Assembly (NCBI GenBank): GCA_000149265.1
Contig: CH002714.1
Span: 383,659 to 447,658 of the forward strand
DNA length: 64,000 nt
Origin: Ciona savignyi
Taxonomy: Eukaryota > Chordata > Ascidiacea > Phlebobranchia > Cionidae
Reading direction: 5' to 3'
Every line of letters begins with the position of its first letter. Position 1 is the first letter of the stretch. The translations under genes were made by a program, and so were the position numbers. Positions 28,311-39,086 of this stretch are shown here, piece by piece. The notes beneath the pieces are model-generated. The model saw nothing but the letters and a program-made list of their open reading frames with translations, ran no database searches and was not told where the DNA came from.

Positions 28311-29435
28311 AGTGTTTGATCGTTAAATAAACCACAAGAAATATTGTCCTAAAAATTGATCCTACAGAAATAGCAAAATTCAATACAAAATAATATTGAA
28401 TAATATTAACAGGACCACTGAAGTGCATTAATTGCAAAGGAACATTATTGAAACAAGTCCATACATTAGAAAAATAATTTTAAAAGCCCTTCTCCAATCT
28501 GCGATATAAACAGTAAAAAAGTGAAAAGCAAGAAGAGCGTCATTATCCAGTAAAAATGACAATTAAAGGTTTAAAATCAGAGATTTATTTTTTTGCCTTT
28601 AATATACTTTAATTATAGTTGTGTACTAATAACCATGATGCAACTGCTGGAGATATCAGAATTATATCTATATTCACCATATGCAAAAAGAGTGGTAATG
28701 AGTAATAACTGCTGGGTGCTAGAAGCGTACAATGTAAATATAGCAAGCTAACTACTTTTTAAATACAGCTCAGTACTGGACTGTTGATACTGCTAGTTCT
28801 GCTTATATTTATGTTATAGTCGTGATGAAAAACATTAAAAACAACACAGGTAAATATGACAAATAAATGAAGTCACAGTGCAAAACTTTGTCAGTCAGAT
28901 AAACTTGTGACCAATATTTTTCTGTGATTTAGAGTTAAACAGAGGTAGTTGACATTTGCAAGTATGCTGGTTGCAGATGGTGTCTGTGTAAGGGTTAATA
29001 TCAATAACAGACAGACACCAGGGAGGTAAAAACAGTGCATGCGATTTATTCAAAATAATTACTGTACTGATACACTGACACTATATATACAGAAACATAT
29101 ATATTATAGAAATAAATCATACTAGTTTTATGGGTACAGTCATAATTACAATTTAATAGATTGAATTTAATCAAAATTCCACTAAAATGAGCACTTGTTT
29201 AAAACTTTAAACATGAGTCACAATTTAATACTAACTACTAACAACACTTGCAATTGCCAAATTTACAAACTGTCACCTGTGTTAATGAACTTAATTTTTT
29301 TTCTGAAATAAGCAAAGAGGGCCATACATAACATATATAACTGCAATATAGTACTAAATTGGACAATAAAGTGGTAAACATATCTGGTACTTAATAATCA
29401 TGATGTTACCAGAACCGCTGCGTCAGTAATAATTT
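28311..29435. other. Spacer between the carrier start and the TIR-HEAT 3' end
   Basis: AT-rich, with only short open frames. It should contain the carrier promoter and the 3' untranslated region of the TIR-HEAT gene. No repeat or RNA gene was recognised. Confidence 0.45.
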
Positions 29436-30848
29436 TCAAACAGTTACAGACGGAGGAAGATTTTTTAATTTCTCTATTTCTTTGCCGAGAACCTGAGTAA
29501 CATGCATCGCTCGCTCTGCCTCTTCCCCACCTATCTGCTCAATCGCAATTTTCGCTGCTTCTCTCACGGACGATATTGTGTCGTTTCTCCACAAATGAAG
29601 CAGTTTCTGGATTGCAGCTCTACTCTTCATTCTTCCCAAAGCAAGACACCCACTCTCTCTAACCAATCGGTCGTTACTTGCGAGGCAAACAAGTAAACCC
29701 CTCACCACAGTGCTGCGTGTTTTAATCCTGGTTAACCCACTGGCCGCATGAGCAAGAGAAATTGCAGCAACAACTTGGACATCGTTTTCCTCATCATGAA
29801 GTAGGTCAAGTAGGACATTAATTATAGCCTTAGATTGATGATCACCCAAATTTTTGATTGCAGTCAGTCGAACTGATGAAGAAATATTAAAAACTCCTTT
29901 CACAGCGATAGCAGCAACAGCAAATAACTGAACTGCTTCATCTAGTGCCACAATCTCTTTCCCTTTTTTACAGAATCTTATGTAATTTTCATAAAGTAGT
30001 TTTCCATTCTCTACTTCCATCTCTATTGATATGAGAGTTAACATATCATTTACATTTTTTGCCGGCATTGAAATGCTTTTCCACAAAGACGACATGTGAT
30101 TTTTCATTGTATCAGAAAAATCAGACCAGTTAACTTCATTCTTGTTTCCAAATTTTGTTTTCCAGAATTCTTCAGCCATCAAGTTGTCAGGCACATTGTC
30201 AATAGGAAGCATATCTGAACTTCTACTTTCTTTGAGGCGATAGTGAAGTGCTTGCTTGTTCATCACAGCACCTTCAACATCTTCTCCATCAGACTGTCCG
30301 GAATCCTCTGGGTCAACTGGTTTTGCATCTAATTTACTCAATGCATGTTTCAAGCTGAAAAGCAGGGCCTCCATTGAACTTTCAGGATCTTCATTTAAAA
30401 ATGTCCACTGCACACAAGAAAGGGTTAGTTTCATACCAAGATCCATGACTTTGGAAACTTCATCATAAGGTAATAGCGATATTGCAAAAATATTTTTGTT
30501 TGAAACATAAGCAAGGGACACCTCGTCTTGAACATATTTGGATTCAACTGAATTTGCACTTAAAAGCACAATAAACAACCTGGAAGAAACAATAGCTTCC
30601 CCAATCTCTCTTAAAAACACTGCTCCGGGTGTAAGGGCAGACTCATCGACCCAAACAGACAAACCACCAGATTCCAGGGTTGATTTCAATGTCCTCATTG
30701 CGACTATATCCTGGTGGCTGTAACTTATCATAACATCTTTGGGGTCAACTTGACTGGACATACTATGATCTTCCTTGGGTAGCGGGGACGGAATAGGGTT
30801 ACTACTGGCACTGTGAACGTTGTGGGTCTTGGAAGGTGCTGTTCCCAT
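29436..30848 (-). CDS. TIR domain plus HEAT/ARM-repeat protein, candidate NADase
   Basis: Intronless, 470 residues from ATG at 30846-30848. The frame extends 10 codons further but without another ATG. The N-terminus MGTAPSK has Gly2 and Ser6, fitting an N-myristoylation signal. Residues about 38-165 form a TIR domain: DVMISYSHQD (strand A), SVWVDESALTPG (BB region), FLREIGEAIVSSRLFIVLLS, and KYVQDEVSLAY, in which Glu109 falls where SARM1 has its catalytic glutamate (WVHKE). After an acidic linker, residues about 225-255 (EEFWKTKFGNKNEVNWSDF) form an unassigned module. Residues about 303-455 are alpha-helical HEAT/ARM-type repeats (for example VLLDLLHDEENDVQVVAAIS, SVREAAKIAIEQIGG). Animal SARM1 has ARM-SAM-TIR; here TIR comes first and no SAM is seen. 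NAD cleavage or innate-immune scaffolding is inferred, not shown. Membrane attachment is likely if the glycine is acylated. Confidence 0.85.
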   Translation of the reverse strand: MGTAPSKTHNVHSASSNPIPSPLPKEDHSMSSQVDPKDVMISYSHQDIVAMRTLKSTLESGGLSVWVDESALTPGAVFLREIGEAIVSSRLFIVLLSANSVESKYVQDEVSLAYVSNKNIFAISLLPYDEVSKVMDLGMKLTLSCVQWTFLNEDPESSMEALLFSLKHALSKLDAKPVDPEDSGQSDGEDVEGAVMNKQALHYRLKESRSSDMLPIDNVPDNLMAEEFWKTKFGNKNEVNWSDFSDTMKNHMSSLWKSISMPAKNVNDMLTLISIEMEVENGKLLYENYIRFCKKGKEIVALDEAVQLFAVAAIAVKGVFNISSSVRLTAIKNLGDHQSKAIINVLLDLLHDEENDVQVVAAISLAHAASGLTRIKTRSTVVRGLLVCLASNDRLVRESGCLALGRMKSRAAIQKLLHLWRNDTISSVREAAKIAIEQIGGEEAERAMHVTQVLGKEIEKLKNLPPSVTV

Positions 30849-31002
30849 TATTATTGGAAAATGTGATTTTGCGTACAAGTATAAAAATAAGAAATAAATT
30901 TACCTTAATTATAATGCTTTTTTATCAGTTTAAAATCTGGCGAAAGCATAAAAATAATATAATGTCTTATAAGGGCCGAAAGGAAGGAAAGAGAAAACCA
31001 GT

Positions 31003-31240
31003 ACCTCTAAATACTACAGGACCGTTTGGACTGCTTGGATCGCATGGAGCGCTTAAATCGCTTGGAGCGCTTGGATCGCTTACTATACTTCGTAATTACA
31101 AAAGCCATGATATTAATGTTAGAGATGGGGTTAAAGTTAGTTCTGGGGTTGAGATTAGTGTTTGGGACAGGGTTAGAATTACTTTAAATAGCAATCTAAG
31201 TAATCCAAGCGCTCCAAGCGGTCCTGCAGTATTTAGAGGC
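31003..31240. mobile_element. Inverted-repeat MITE with about 60-base arms
   Basis: Left arm CCTCTAAATACTACAGGACC ... GCTTGGATCGCTTA pairs with the right arm TAATCCAAGCGCTCCAAGCG ... CAGTATTTAGAGG. The left arm contains a short internal repeat (CGCTTGGAGCGCTTGGATCGC). The interior (GATTAGTGTTTGGGACAGGG) resembles the nested element at 8449-8635. Exact target duplication not determined. Confidence 0.7.
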
Positions 31241-31970
31241 ACCCAGAGAAAACTTCTCAGTGAAAGTATAAAAACTCGTTTTAACCCGGACCCAAATAGC
31301 GGTTAGTAATCTTAAACCCAAATCCTCGTATGAGAAATATGGCAATAGTACCGGTATGTGCCCATGTGTAAAAAAAATATTTTCAGTACATAGCCACTTT
31401 TTTGCTAGGCTGTGCGCGCATTTGACCTTTAGCACTCACAATACCAGAAATCGACCATACTTCTCATACATACCAGAACTAACCCCAGGTTCTTATCTAC
31501 TTCTTTCCCTTCCTTACAGTTTTCCTCTGTTATAATGAAATATTACACATGTCTGACATTTAGGTTGGAGCATTAAAGTCTACATTTATCCACAAATAGC
31601 GTTATAGAACTATAGATTATTTCAGTACGTTAGCCTACACCATATTATGTAATAAATATTAATATTTAGTAATAAGCTTATGAATATAGGTTATGAATGC
31701 AGCATACGTAGCGCCATCCAACCACCGTTTTAAACTTCAATACCAGTCGTAAAAGCGCTCAAGCGTTAAAGGGTACGGTATAATATACCGGAGTAGTCTA
31801 GGACCTAGGTCAGGTATGTAGTAAGCTCAAGTATCTTTTTCCACGAGCTGATCGCGCCGACGGAAGCATTTGATTGGTGGAATTGTGTACATAAAAGCAA
31901 TCTAGCAACACGTGGTGCGTGATGCACGCGTGATCAACGCGTGTATGAACGGTGATTTTAACCCCACGTT
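31241..31970. other. Intergenic DNA without recognised features
   Basis: No gene or repeat was identified between the 31 kb MITE and the next SINE. GC-richer stretches near 31850-31950 have no clear motif beyond that. Confidence 0.4.
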
Positions 31971-32185
31971 TTCGATATAAGTCGCCTTACAATCGAAAGG
32001 TTACAGGTGCGAAACTGGTCGCAGCTAGTCGGTTGTGGTTAATGGGTTCTACTAAATTGAAGGAACGTGTGAATCATACACAACACACTGCAATAGCTCC
32101 GGTAACCCGACGGTGGGCGCGAGGTGATCTGGCAATTGTTCAACCCCCTTGATTTTCCAATTCACGGGGATAAACATGAATATCC
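31971..32185 (+). mobile_element. tRNA-headed SINE, copy 2 (5' truncated)
   Basis: Starts inside the tRNA-like head (AAGTCGCCTTACAATCGAAAGG, then GGTGCGAAACTGGTCGC as degenerate B box) and runs through the body (TCTACTAAATTGAAGGAACG; CACACTGCAATAGCTCCGGT; CGGTGGGCGCGAGGTGATCT) to the tail GGGGATAAACATGAATATCC. It lacks the middle segment between the head and TTAATGGGTTC that other copies have. Confidence 0.75.
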
Positions 32186-32373
32186 TAAGTCATTTCTCAG
32201 AAGACTAGTGTCCAGAGAGTTTGTGATTTATTATGTTCTTGCTGAAAATGTTACTTAAATATCGGGTAACAGCATGTGTTTTACCTTAACGGTTTTAAAC
32301 TTTTAGTATTATTATGCTTTTTACTGATAATAATTTTACAAAATTACATTTCAAGTAAGAGAATAAACTAGTG

Positions 32374-32932
32374 CAGTGGTTCCCAACCTGGGGGTCGCGA
32401 CCCCCAAAGGGGTCGCAAAGCATGTTAAAGGGGGTCGCGAAGCTGTTGGCAATGTAAGAACAAGGGTAACTGTCAATAGGACTGGATGCTTCGGTACGCT
32501 CGTAGTATGTGCTCTATCCTGTGCATAATTTTCCATTGAGACATTTCATTCGGATTGCTTTGTAGCACAATATTATTGCATCAGTATGCGTCCACTGTGA
32601 TGTCATATCGTCCACTGTGATGTCATAAACTATATGACCACTTGACTGTAAACGTGCAATAGCTGCAAATTGGAACTCTATTATAAGGGAAGTAGCTTAG
32701 TATATTACACAACAGAAATCAGTCAAGACTTGGAATTGGTAAAGATAGTTAAGGGGAGGCTTAGCTGCAGACCTACAAGGTCAACGATCGCACTGATTTG
32801 TTAATAAATGCAAGTAAAACATTTTTGTGCTAACTTTCTAATTTTGCATTTAGGATAGAATATAAGTGTGGGTCACGGAATCTTCGAAAAATTTTAAGAG
32901 GGTCACCAAGACAAAAAGGTTGGGAACCACTG
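32374..32932. mobile_element. 559-base hAT-type MITE, copy 1
   Basis: Terminal inverted repeats CAGTGGTTCCCAACC and GGTTGGGAACCACTG. It reads as identical to the copy at 42845-43403, in the same orientation. The left 8 bases are AACTAGTG but the right 8 are CTTTAAAG, so this copy does not have a matching target duplication. No transposase frame. Confidence 0.85.
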
Positions 32933-33069
32933 CTTTAAAGTAATAGAGAACTCGGAATAAAGTAGATTAATTCATTGTTTAAATACTTTTAATTAGTTTT
33001 GTTGGTTAAGCACTTTGTTCCTACCTGTTGTATTATACGTGACTGTTATTCATACTACAAAAAAAAAGT

Positions 33070-34110
33070 TTTGCAAAAAAAATGTTTTTCCTACTTAATT
33101 TTAATTATTTATAAAATGCAATATTGTTTTGCAAAAAACATGTTTTTTTCTAATTAATTGTAATTAATTATTTATTTATATATTTTATTTTTACTTAATA
33201 TACTTTTAAATGCCTTGGTAAGTGTTGCACTTGAAACTTTTTAGTGGAATTTTATTTTTGGGGTTTTTCTTTTTCCACTGTGGCCCCTACTTTCCGGGCC
33301 ACCCCTTCTCCTAAAGATGACTCCCCCATTGCACGGGTATCTTTACCGCACACTTTTCTTCGAGGCTTAGTGTTATCTTATTTTTTTATTTTTCATTTGG
33401 GTTTAGCGGCCACGTCTAATTTTACCGGATTTAAATAATTTATTGAACAAAAAAATGTTTTTCTACTTAATTTTTACTTTTATTTATTTTAGTTTTTACT
33501 TTTTTTCCACTGTGGCACACTTTCCGGGCCATCCCTTCTCCTAAAGTATTTTTTTTTTATTTTTAATTTGGGTTTAGCGGCCACGTCTAATTTTACCGGA
33601 TTTAAATAATTTATTGCTTGTTTTTTAGACGTGTTCTAACGACTGTCGTTTTGCCGTTTTTTCCCGTTTTCCAATTTTTTTTCAAAAATTCTGATTTATG
33701 TTTTCATCGTGCAAACAAAAAATAAACTAAACTAATAGTGCAATAATGTTTTGAACAAACATTTTTTTTCTACTTAATTTTTAATTTTTATTTATTTAAT
33801 TTTTCCTTTTTTGCCACTGTGGCACACTTTCCGGGCCTCCCCTTCTCCTAAAGTCGCCTCCTCCCATTTCACCGGTCGCTTTACTTCGAGGCTTGGTGTA
33901 ATTTTTACTAAACATTTTTTTTCATTTTTGTTTATTCATTTTTTTATGTGGGTTTAGCGGCCACGTCTAAATACACCGAAACTTAATAATTGATTGCACT
34001 TTATAGACGTGTTTTAACGACTGTCGTTTTTCCCGTTTTCCAATATTTAACATAAGTTCTTCTTCGTGTTTTTATCGTGGAAACAAAAACTAAACTAAAT
34101 AAAATGCTCC
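33070..34110. repeat. T-rich tandem repeat, three degenerate units
   Basis: Three units of about 230-310 bases share these blocks in order: ATGTTTTTCTACTTAATTTT, CCACTGTGGCACACTTTCCG (33275, 33507, 33814), CTTCTCCTAAAG, CTTCGAGGCTT, GGGTTTAGCGGCCACGTCTA (about 33399, 33569, 33949), and, in units two and three, GACGTGTTCTAACGACTGTC. Poly-T tracts join the blocks. It resembles no coding or structural-RNA gene known to me. It could be a satellite fragment or part of a larger transposon. Confidence 0.7.
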
Positions 34111-34119
34111 TGTCATGAC

Positions 34120-34372
34120 TGGCCTTATCATGTACGACTGATTGGGTGAAATTGTGCGTCGTCTATTAACCGAAGTGTTACAGGTTCGAAACTGATCACT
34201 AGCTAGTCGAATTGTGTGGTTGGGCAGGGCAATGAACGGAATTGCATACACCTAGCGGGATAATAGCTTATACCAAATTGAAGAAACGTGTGAACCATAT
34301 ACAACACACTGCAATAACTCCGGTAACTTTATAATGGGCGCAAGGTGGTCTGACAATTGCCCATGTCTGTCT
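34120..34372 (+). mobile_element. tRNA-headed SINE, copy 3
   Basis: Head with B box GGTTCGAAACT, then CTAGCTAGTCGAATTG, TACCAAATTGAAGAAACGTG, CACACTGCAATAACTCCGGT and GCGCAAGGTGGTCTGACAAT. The 3' tail is truncated after GCCCATG. Confidence 0.7.
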
Positions 34373-34482
34373 GTGATCGCTAAAAAGTGTTTAAATTAAA
34401 ATGAACTTTTAGATAAGGTAGGTATAATTACTTTGATATGTCAAAACCTCGGAATTTACCTTTGGGGAATCCCCCGGTCTCA

Positions 34483-34483
34483 A

Positions 34484-34516
<33 letters not shown>
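34483..34516. repeat. (CA)n(TA)n microsatellite
   Basis: A run of CA dinucleotides passing directly into a run of TA dinucleotides. Simple repeat, no gene. Confidence 0.9.
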
Positions 34517-35983
34517 GTTCAAATATGTTTGTTTTACAAATGGTGGTGGTTAACGCTTTCTAGTTTAATATATATGATTTTCATTATAACTACTGCCCGC
34601 TCGCTAAAAATATTAGAAAAGAGTAACTAAATTACTTTTTAGCTGTGTAGTTAGTTACATATACCTAATAATGGTGGTAACTGCAATAGATCATTGACAC
34701 AACTCCTTAAAATTTCTTCATTTCAAAATATCAATTAAAAAATTAAATAGTTTCTGCCAGTTATTGGCTTAAAAACATGTTCAAAAACCCCATACCACTT
34801 AAGCAGTTGTTGTTCATGGCAATAATGTTGTAGCTAATGCTAACAATTGCCTTATGAAAAGCAGTAAAGTTGGTTGGTCAGGCAGAACTTCGTGAACCAG
34901 GAATATACCACCCACCAATGTAAAATTATACTTGAAATGACTTGATCATTTTGTAAATTTAAAACAAAAATCCACCTTTTGACACGTTATGTCCTTAATA
35001 CAATATTCTCTAACTTAGGTATTAAAATAATTAACTCTGATTAATTTCGCCACTAACCCTGGTTATTTCTGTGGTTATATGATACAACCGCTGTACGCGT
35101 ACTTTGTTAAGATTGGAAATGGTTCTTAAGAGTTACAGGACTGAGAGGAAGCTTATACATTCCGTATTTCTGGTTAGTTATATTGGAAACGCAGCAACAT
35201 GGCAGATTAATCAAAGTTTACTGGAATTTCTTTTACCCACGGGCTTTTTCTACTGGTGTCTTACGTTACCTTACACAGCTGGTGTAACGTAACGTGTAGC
35301 TAAATTAACCTAATATGATCACCCTCGGTCAGATTAAGGTTACGTACGTAATATTTTACAAACGTACATAATTTAGTTACGTGTGAATCAATTTGGCTTT
35401 AATTGCCAACCACACACAACTAAACTGGAAAGATGATTTAAATTAACAATAATACTTCCATCAAGTGTTTTAAACAATCACACAACGGACAAAATATATT
35501 TTAATATACCAAATATACTTATACTGTAAGGTTCACGGTCTATATTCAAATCTACTTAACAGAAGGTTAATTTCTATAGTACGACTTGCCCAAACAAAAT
35601 TCTAGTGCAAATAGTTTAACTAAAACTGTTCGGGCGTTTTTTGAACACGAAGCAGGGACAACTAAGTTCATTACTATTACCTACTAACTAACGCTCTTGG
35701 TGCTCATTAACATATATGCCACCCAGCCTAATCTTTTTATTTCAATTTTCTTTCAATTCTACTAAATTATGATGTGGTTCAGCGCGTTTAAAAGTTACCT
35801 CTATGAATTCTTTTCTCTGTGCTATATGGTCTGTTGCTTGAAGAAACAAAATACTGTCCATACTTCACCCACAAATATAAAGTGGAAGTGAAAGAGGAGA
35901 CATATCTTCCAAAAAGCGGAACCTTTCAACGGTTGACTGGTTTAATTAAAAGAAACCTGCTCTCACGTGATAGCTTTTCGTCC
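34517..35983. other. Intergenic DNA without recognised features
   Basis: AT-rich. Short frames only, none with a recognisable domain. No repeat of the families listed here was seen in it. Confidence 0.4.
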
Positions 35984-36090
35984 GGCCCGTTGGTCTAGCG
36001 AAGGAAGAAACGTGTCAAGGTGATCTGACGATTGCCCGTGTGTTAACCACCTTGGTTTTTCCTATCCACGGGGGATAAACATGAATATAC
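35984..36090 (+). mobile_element. tRNA-headed SINE, copy 4, internally deleted
   Basis: The A-box region CCCGTTGGTCTAGCG is followed at once by GGAAGAAACGTGTCAAGGTG, GATTGCCCGTGTGTTAACC and GGGGGATAAACATGAATAT. The central body is missing, so this is a deleted copy. Confidence 0.65.
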
Positions 36091-36269
36091 TCCTCCTCCT
36101 CCTTTATATGACGGGACATATTTACATACAGTCAAGTGAGTATGAACAGGTATTGTTTTTATGGATTAAAGTTTATCAGGCAAAACAGGCTCGTCACTTT
36201 AACCGTTCTTATAGAAATGTGTACATGCCCTCCACACGACTGTTTGCAGTCATGTTTCATACAATTTCT

Positions 36270-36562
36270 ATCCGACCGGTTAGTCTGGTGGTTGAGTGCT
36301 TCGCCTTACAGCCAAAGGGTTGCAGGTGCGAAACTAGTCGCTAGCTAGTTGGTTGTGTTCTTAGGCAAGGCACTTAACGGACATTGCCTTAACCCAGCAG
36401 ATTAATAGGTTCTACTCTAAATGAATGAACGTGTGAATCATACAAAACACACTACAATAGCTCCTGTAATCTGATAGTGGGCGCAAGGTGATCTGACGAT
36501 TGCCCTTGTGTTAACCTCCTTGGTTTTCCCATCAACACGAATATTCTATCCTATCCTATCTC
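36270..36562 (+). mobile_element. tRNA-headed SINE, copy 5 (most complete head)
   Basis: Head TCCGACCGGTTAGTCTGGTG / GTTGAGTGCTTCGCC has an A-box-like segment, followed by GGTTGCAGGTGCGAAACT as B box. Then GCTAGCTAGTTGGTTGTGTT, CAAGGCACTTAACGGACATT, GCCTTAACCCAGCAG, the shared body and the tail ending in TATCCTATCC. The tRNA-like pol III promoter layout supports a SINE. Composite SINEs of this kind have been described in Ciona; equating it with a named family would need a repeat library. Confidence 0.8.
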
Positions 36563-36864
36563 ATGTTATTTACCACAGCTCTAACTATTGGTATTCTTTG
36601 TTACTTGGTTAATTTCATGCAAGAGCGACGTTTGTTTATTTTACTGTATTTGCCAAACTAGAATATGTTATATTATAGATCTTTTGATATATTACTTTCG
36701 CATTTTAAACTTTATTTAAATAAGGTGTCAGGTTCGAATATAATGCTTGAAGTTAACTGCCGATTTAGCGAAGGTATCAAAGAGAACGGGCGCGGACGGT
36801 TCTGTACAATGCAAAGTTACCGACACTTTAAGTCACGTGATGCAAGTATTTGCGATAACGTGAC

Positions 36865-37352
36865 CAGGGTTGCCATTTGGCCTTTTTCACGGCCAAATTT
36901 CAGAAATTTGGCCGTACCAAAATCGTCCCGGCCGCAAAAAAAATAGTTTGGCCGTGCGGAAAAATCTGGCCGAATTTGGCCGTATACGCATATTGTCAAG
37001 TTTTTGTGCCGAAGTGTCATATTATTTTTACGCTACAGTAGAAATAAAGGAAAAAAGAGAGACAGTATATGGAAATAAATTAATATCAACTGTCTCATTT
37101 CCAAATCACAAAGCTGATTATGACGTTTTAAAATAAAATAATAACTGTAGGTATTCCTATATAGTGTATGAAACGGGTTCGACAAATCTGGAGGAAATCA
37201 AAATTATACAATTTTTCAACAAATAAAGAGATAAATAGCCCAATTGGCTAAATTAAATAGGTTATTTTTGCAGTTTATACAAATTGGCCGAATTTTGGCC
37301 GTAAAGCAAAAACAGTTTGGCCGTAAAGCGTACTTTCCGTCTGGCAACCCTG
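36865..37352. mobile_element. 488-base hAT-type MITE with perfect 8-base target duplication
   Basis: Ends CAGGGTTGCCA and TGGCAACCCTG are inverted. Perfect flanking duplication AACGTGAC (36857-36864 and 37353-37360). The interior has many TTTGGCCG / TTGGCCGTA iterations near both ends (sub-terminal repeats). No transposase coding capacity. Confidence 0.9.
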
Positions 37353-37689
37353 AACGTGACATCATTCTTTGGCAAAAACCGCTCATCCATGACGCCTCGA
37401 GCAGCGCTGGTCAAGCGATTATGTCGTATTCGTCACTAGTTATTCAAGCCCCTGGGGAAGTAAAGTAGTTGGTTTTATAAGAAAGGCTGTAACGGTGTTT
37501 GGCGTTTGTCTTCTCAGAGTTAATGACACAGACGGTGCAAGATGGAAAACAGTTTGTGTGTTGTACAGGAAGTTAGTTGCCAATCAGTCAGAACTTGCGA
37601 AACGCAAACTTTCTATTTTCGTATCGCGCTGTAATTATGACTTCTCTTCGACTCCGAAGAAAAGGTTTTTGATTTTACTTTGTTAGCTT

Positions 37690-37830
37690 TTTTTCTGCAT
37701 AACGCTGGTGACAGACATGTATGCCCTTCAGGTCATTAGGTATAACGCGTTATCTAATCAGGTTAAAACATTTAAGAATACCAATTTGTATGCTCGTAGT
37801 TTGCGCGCGACTTTCAGCTATGGTGCACGT
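37690..37830 (+). repeat. Dispersed repeat family R, copy 2
   Basis: AACGCTGGTGACAGACATG, GGTCATTAGGTATAACGCG and TTATCTAATCAGGTTAAAAC align with the other copies. The frame reads IRYNALSNQVKTF, matching YNGLSNQAETF of copy 3 at the protein level. Confidence 0.65.
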
Positions 37831-37996
37831 TATCTTCCAGTTAAGTAGGAGCCCTAACTCAATACCACACAGCTTCTCTTTGTTGTTTAAGGTTTTGGGT
37901 CAGTTTTCTGCGATGCTATTTTAGCAGACATGTAATGTAATCATCCCTTTATAAGGTTTATTTAATCTTGGTTTGTAATATTAATATGTTTTCTAC

Positions 37997-39086
37997 TTAA
38001 CTCTTTCCGTCCCAACTCGCCATATATGGCGAGTTGGTGGGAAAACATGGTATCCCGCCTGTACATAAATGGATACAAATCTAAAAAACGATTTCTTCGC
38101 AATGCGTAATGGTAGACACCTCAGCTATGGCTCATTCGATCAAGTAAACCCTATATTTTATTCTCTGTAATTTTCGTGGAGAAATATTAAAAATGCGAGG
38201 AGTGATAGCCTTTCTTTTTCAAGGCTTCGCCTCTTATTTCTATCGATTTTACACGAATTTACAAGTGACTAACTCAGCCAATAGGAGTCGCGTTAACTTG
38301 CGGAGAAGCTCTTTTTGTCAAGCAAGTCTTTCTTTACATTCTCTGTGAATTTCGTGCCGTTGAGAAAAAAAGGAGAGCGTTGGTGACGTTTTCGCAGCAG
38401 GCGTTTATGCTTCGTGTTCACCAAAGCATGAATCCAGCTGGGCCTGCTGAGCGCACGATAAAGAAAAAGGCGGCGAGACTAGCTAGTTCGGTGTGCCCTG
38501 CTTTGAAGAATATTGGATATAGTATTTGTGTTTGTTTGCTTTTGTATGCCCTTTTTACACTTCCTTCACTGCTCTTATTTATACTTTTTACTATTTTAGT
38601 TCTACAAAACTAAAAACTTCAATGCGTTTTGGTTCAATTTTTCATAATATAGTTAGAATAAAGGAAAATTTCAATTAGGAATAGTAAAAAAACTACTGAA
38701 GATACAAATACAGTTCAAATTTTCCTGAGTACAAAAACTATTAGACAATCTACATTCCAATTTTCATATCATTTGGGCATACCAATAATTAGTGAGTATT
38801 TCGTTTGTCAGTGCACCTCAAAATTTTCAAAGTCGAGCAGAATTTTCTTTACATAAAAGAGTGGTGTTCACTAAAGTTTACATAATATATTCTTTATTGG
38901 AGGTAGATTCTAGGTGTGCGGTTTGTTTAACAGAGGGATAAATTATCTTTCCAACCATACTAAATATTAAATCATAGCATAAATTTGAGAAAAACTGTGC
39001 TAATTTGAAAATGACCAAAAATTGTAAAAAACACTGCGGGACAGCATGTTTAAATTAATGCATTTGGCCGGGAGTGAAAGAGTTAA
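37997..39086. mobile_element. piggyBac-type non-autonomous element, about 1.09 kb
   Basis: TTAA duplicates flank inverted ends: TTAACTCTTTCCGTCCC on the left, and the complement of GGGAGTGAAAGAGTTAA on the right. TTAA targets and CTCTTTC-like ends are typical of piggyBac-family elements. A perfect 26-base palindrome centred on CCATATATGG lies at 38012-38037 just inside the left end. The only notable frame (38380-38613, plus, starting GTG) codes for a hydrophobic 77-residue tail and has no transposase features. Confidence 0.75.
38012..38037. repeat. Perfect 26-base palindrome
   Basis: CCAACTCGCCATA followed by its exact reverse complement. It sits 11 bases inside the left end of the TTAA-flanked element, where sub-terminal palindromes can act as transposase-binding sites. 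Confidence 0.85.

Noticed and set aside
30849-30878. Ten-codon N-terminal extension of the TIR-HEAT frame
   Set aside because: It starts with TTG, not ATG; the first ATG gives MGTAPSK.
33240-34050. Array of small structural RNA or histone genes
   Set aside because: Three similar units suggested it, but no histone protein frame, Sm site or tRNA boxes could be identified.
38380-38613. 77-codon hydrophobic frame inside the TTAA element as a gene
   Set aside because: Starts with GTG, lies wholly inside a non-autonomous transposon and has no recognised domain.
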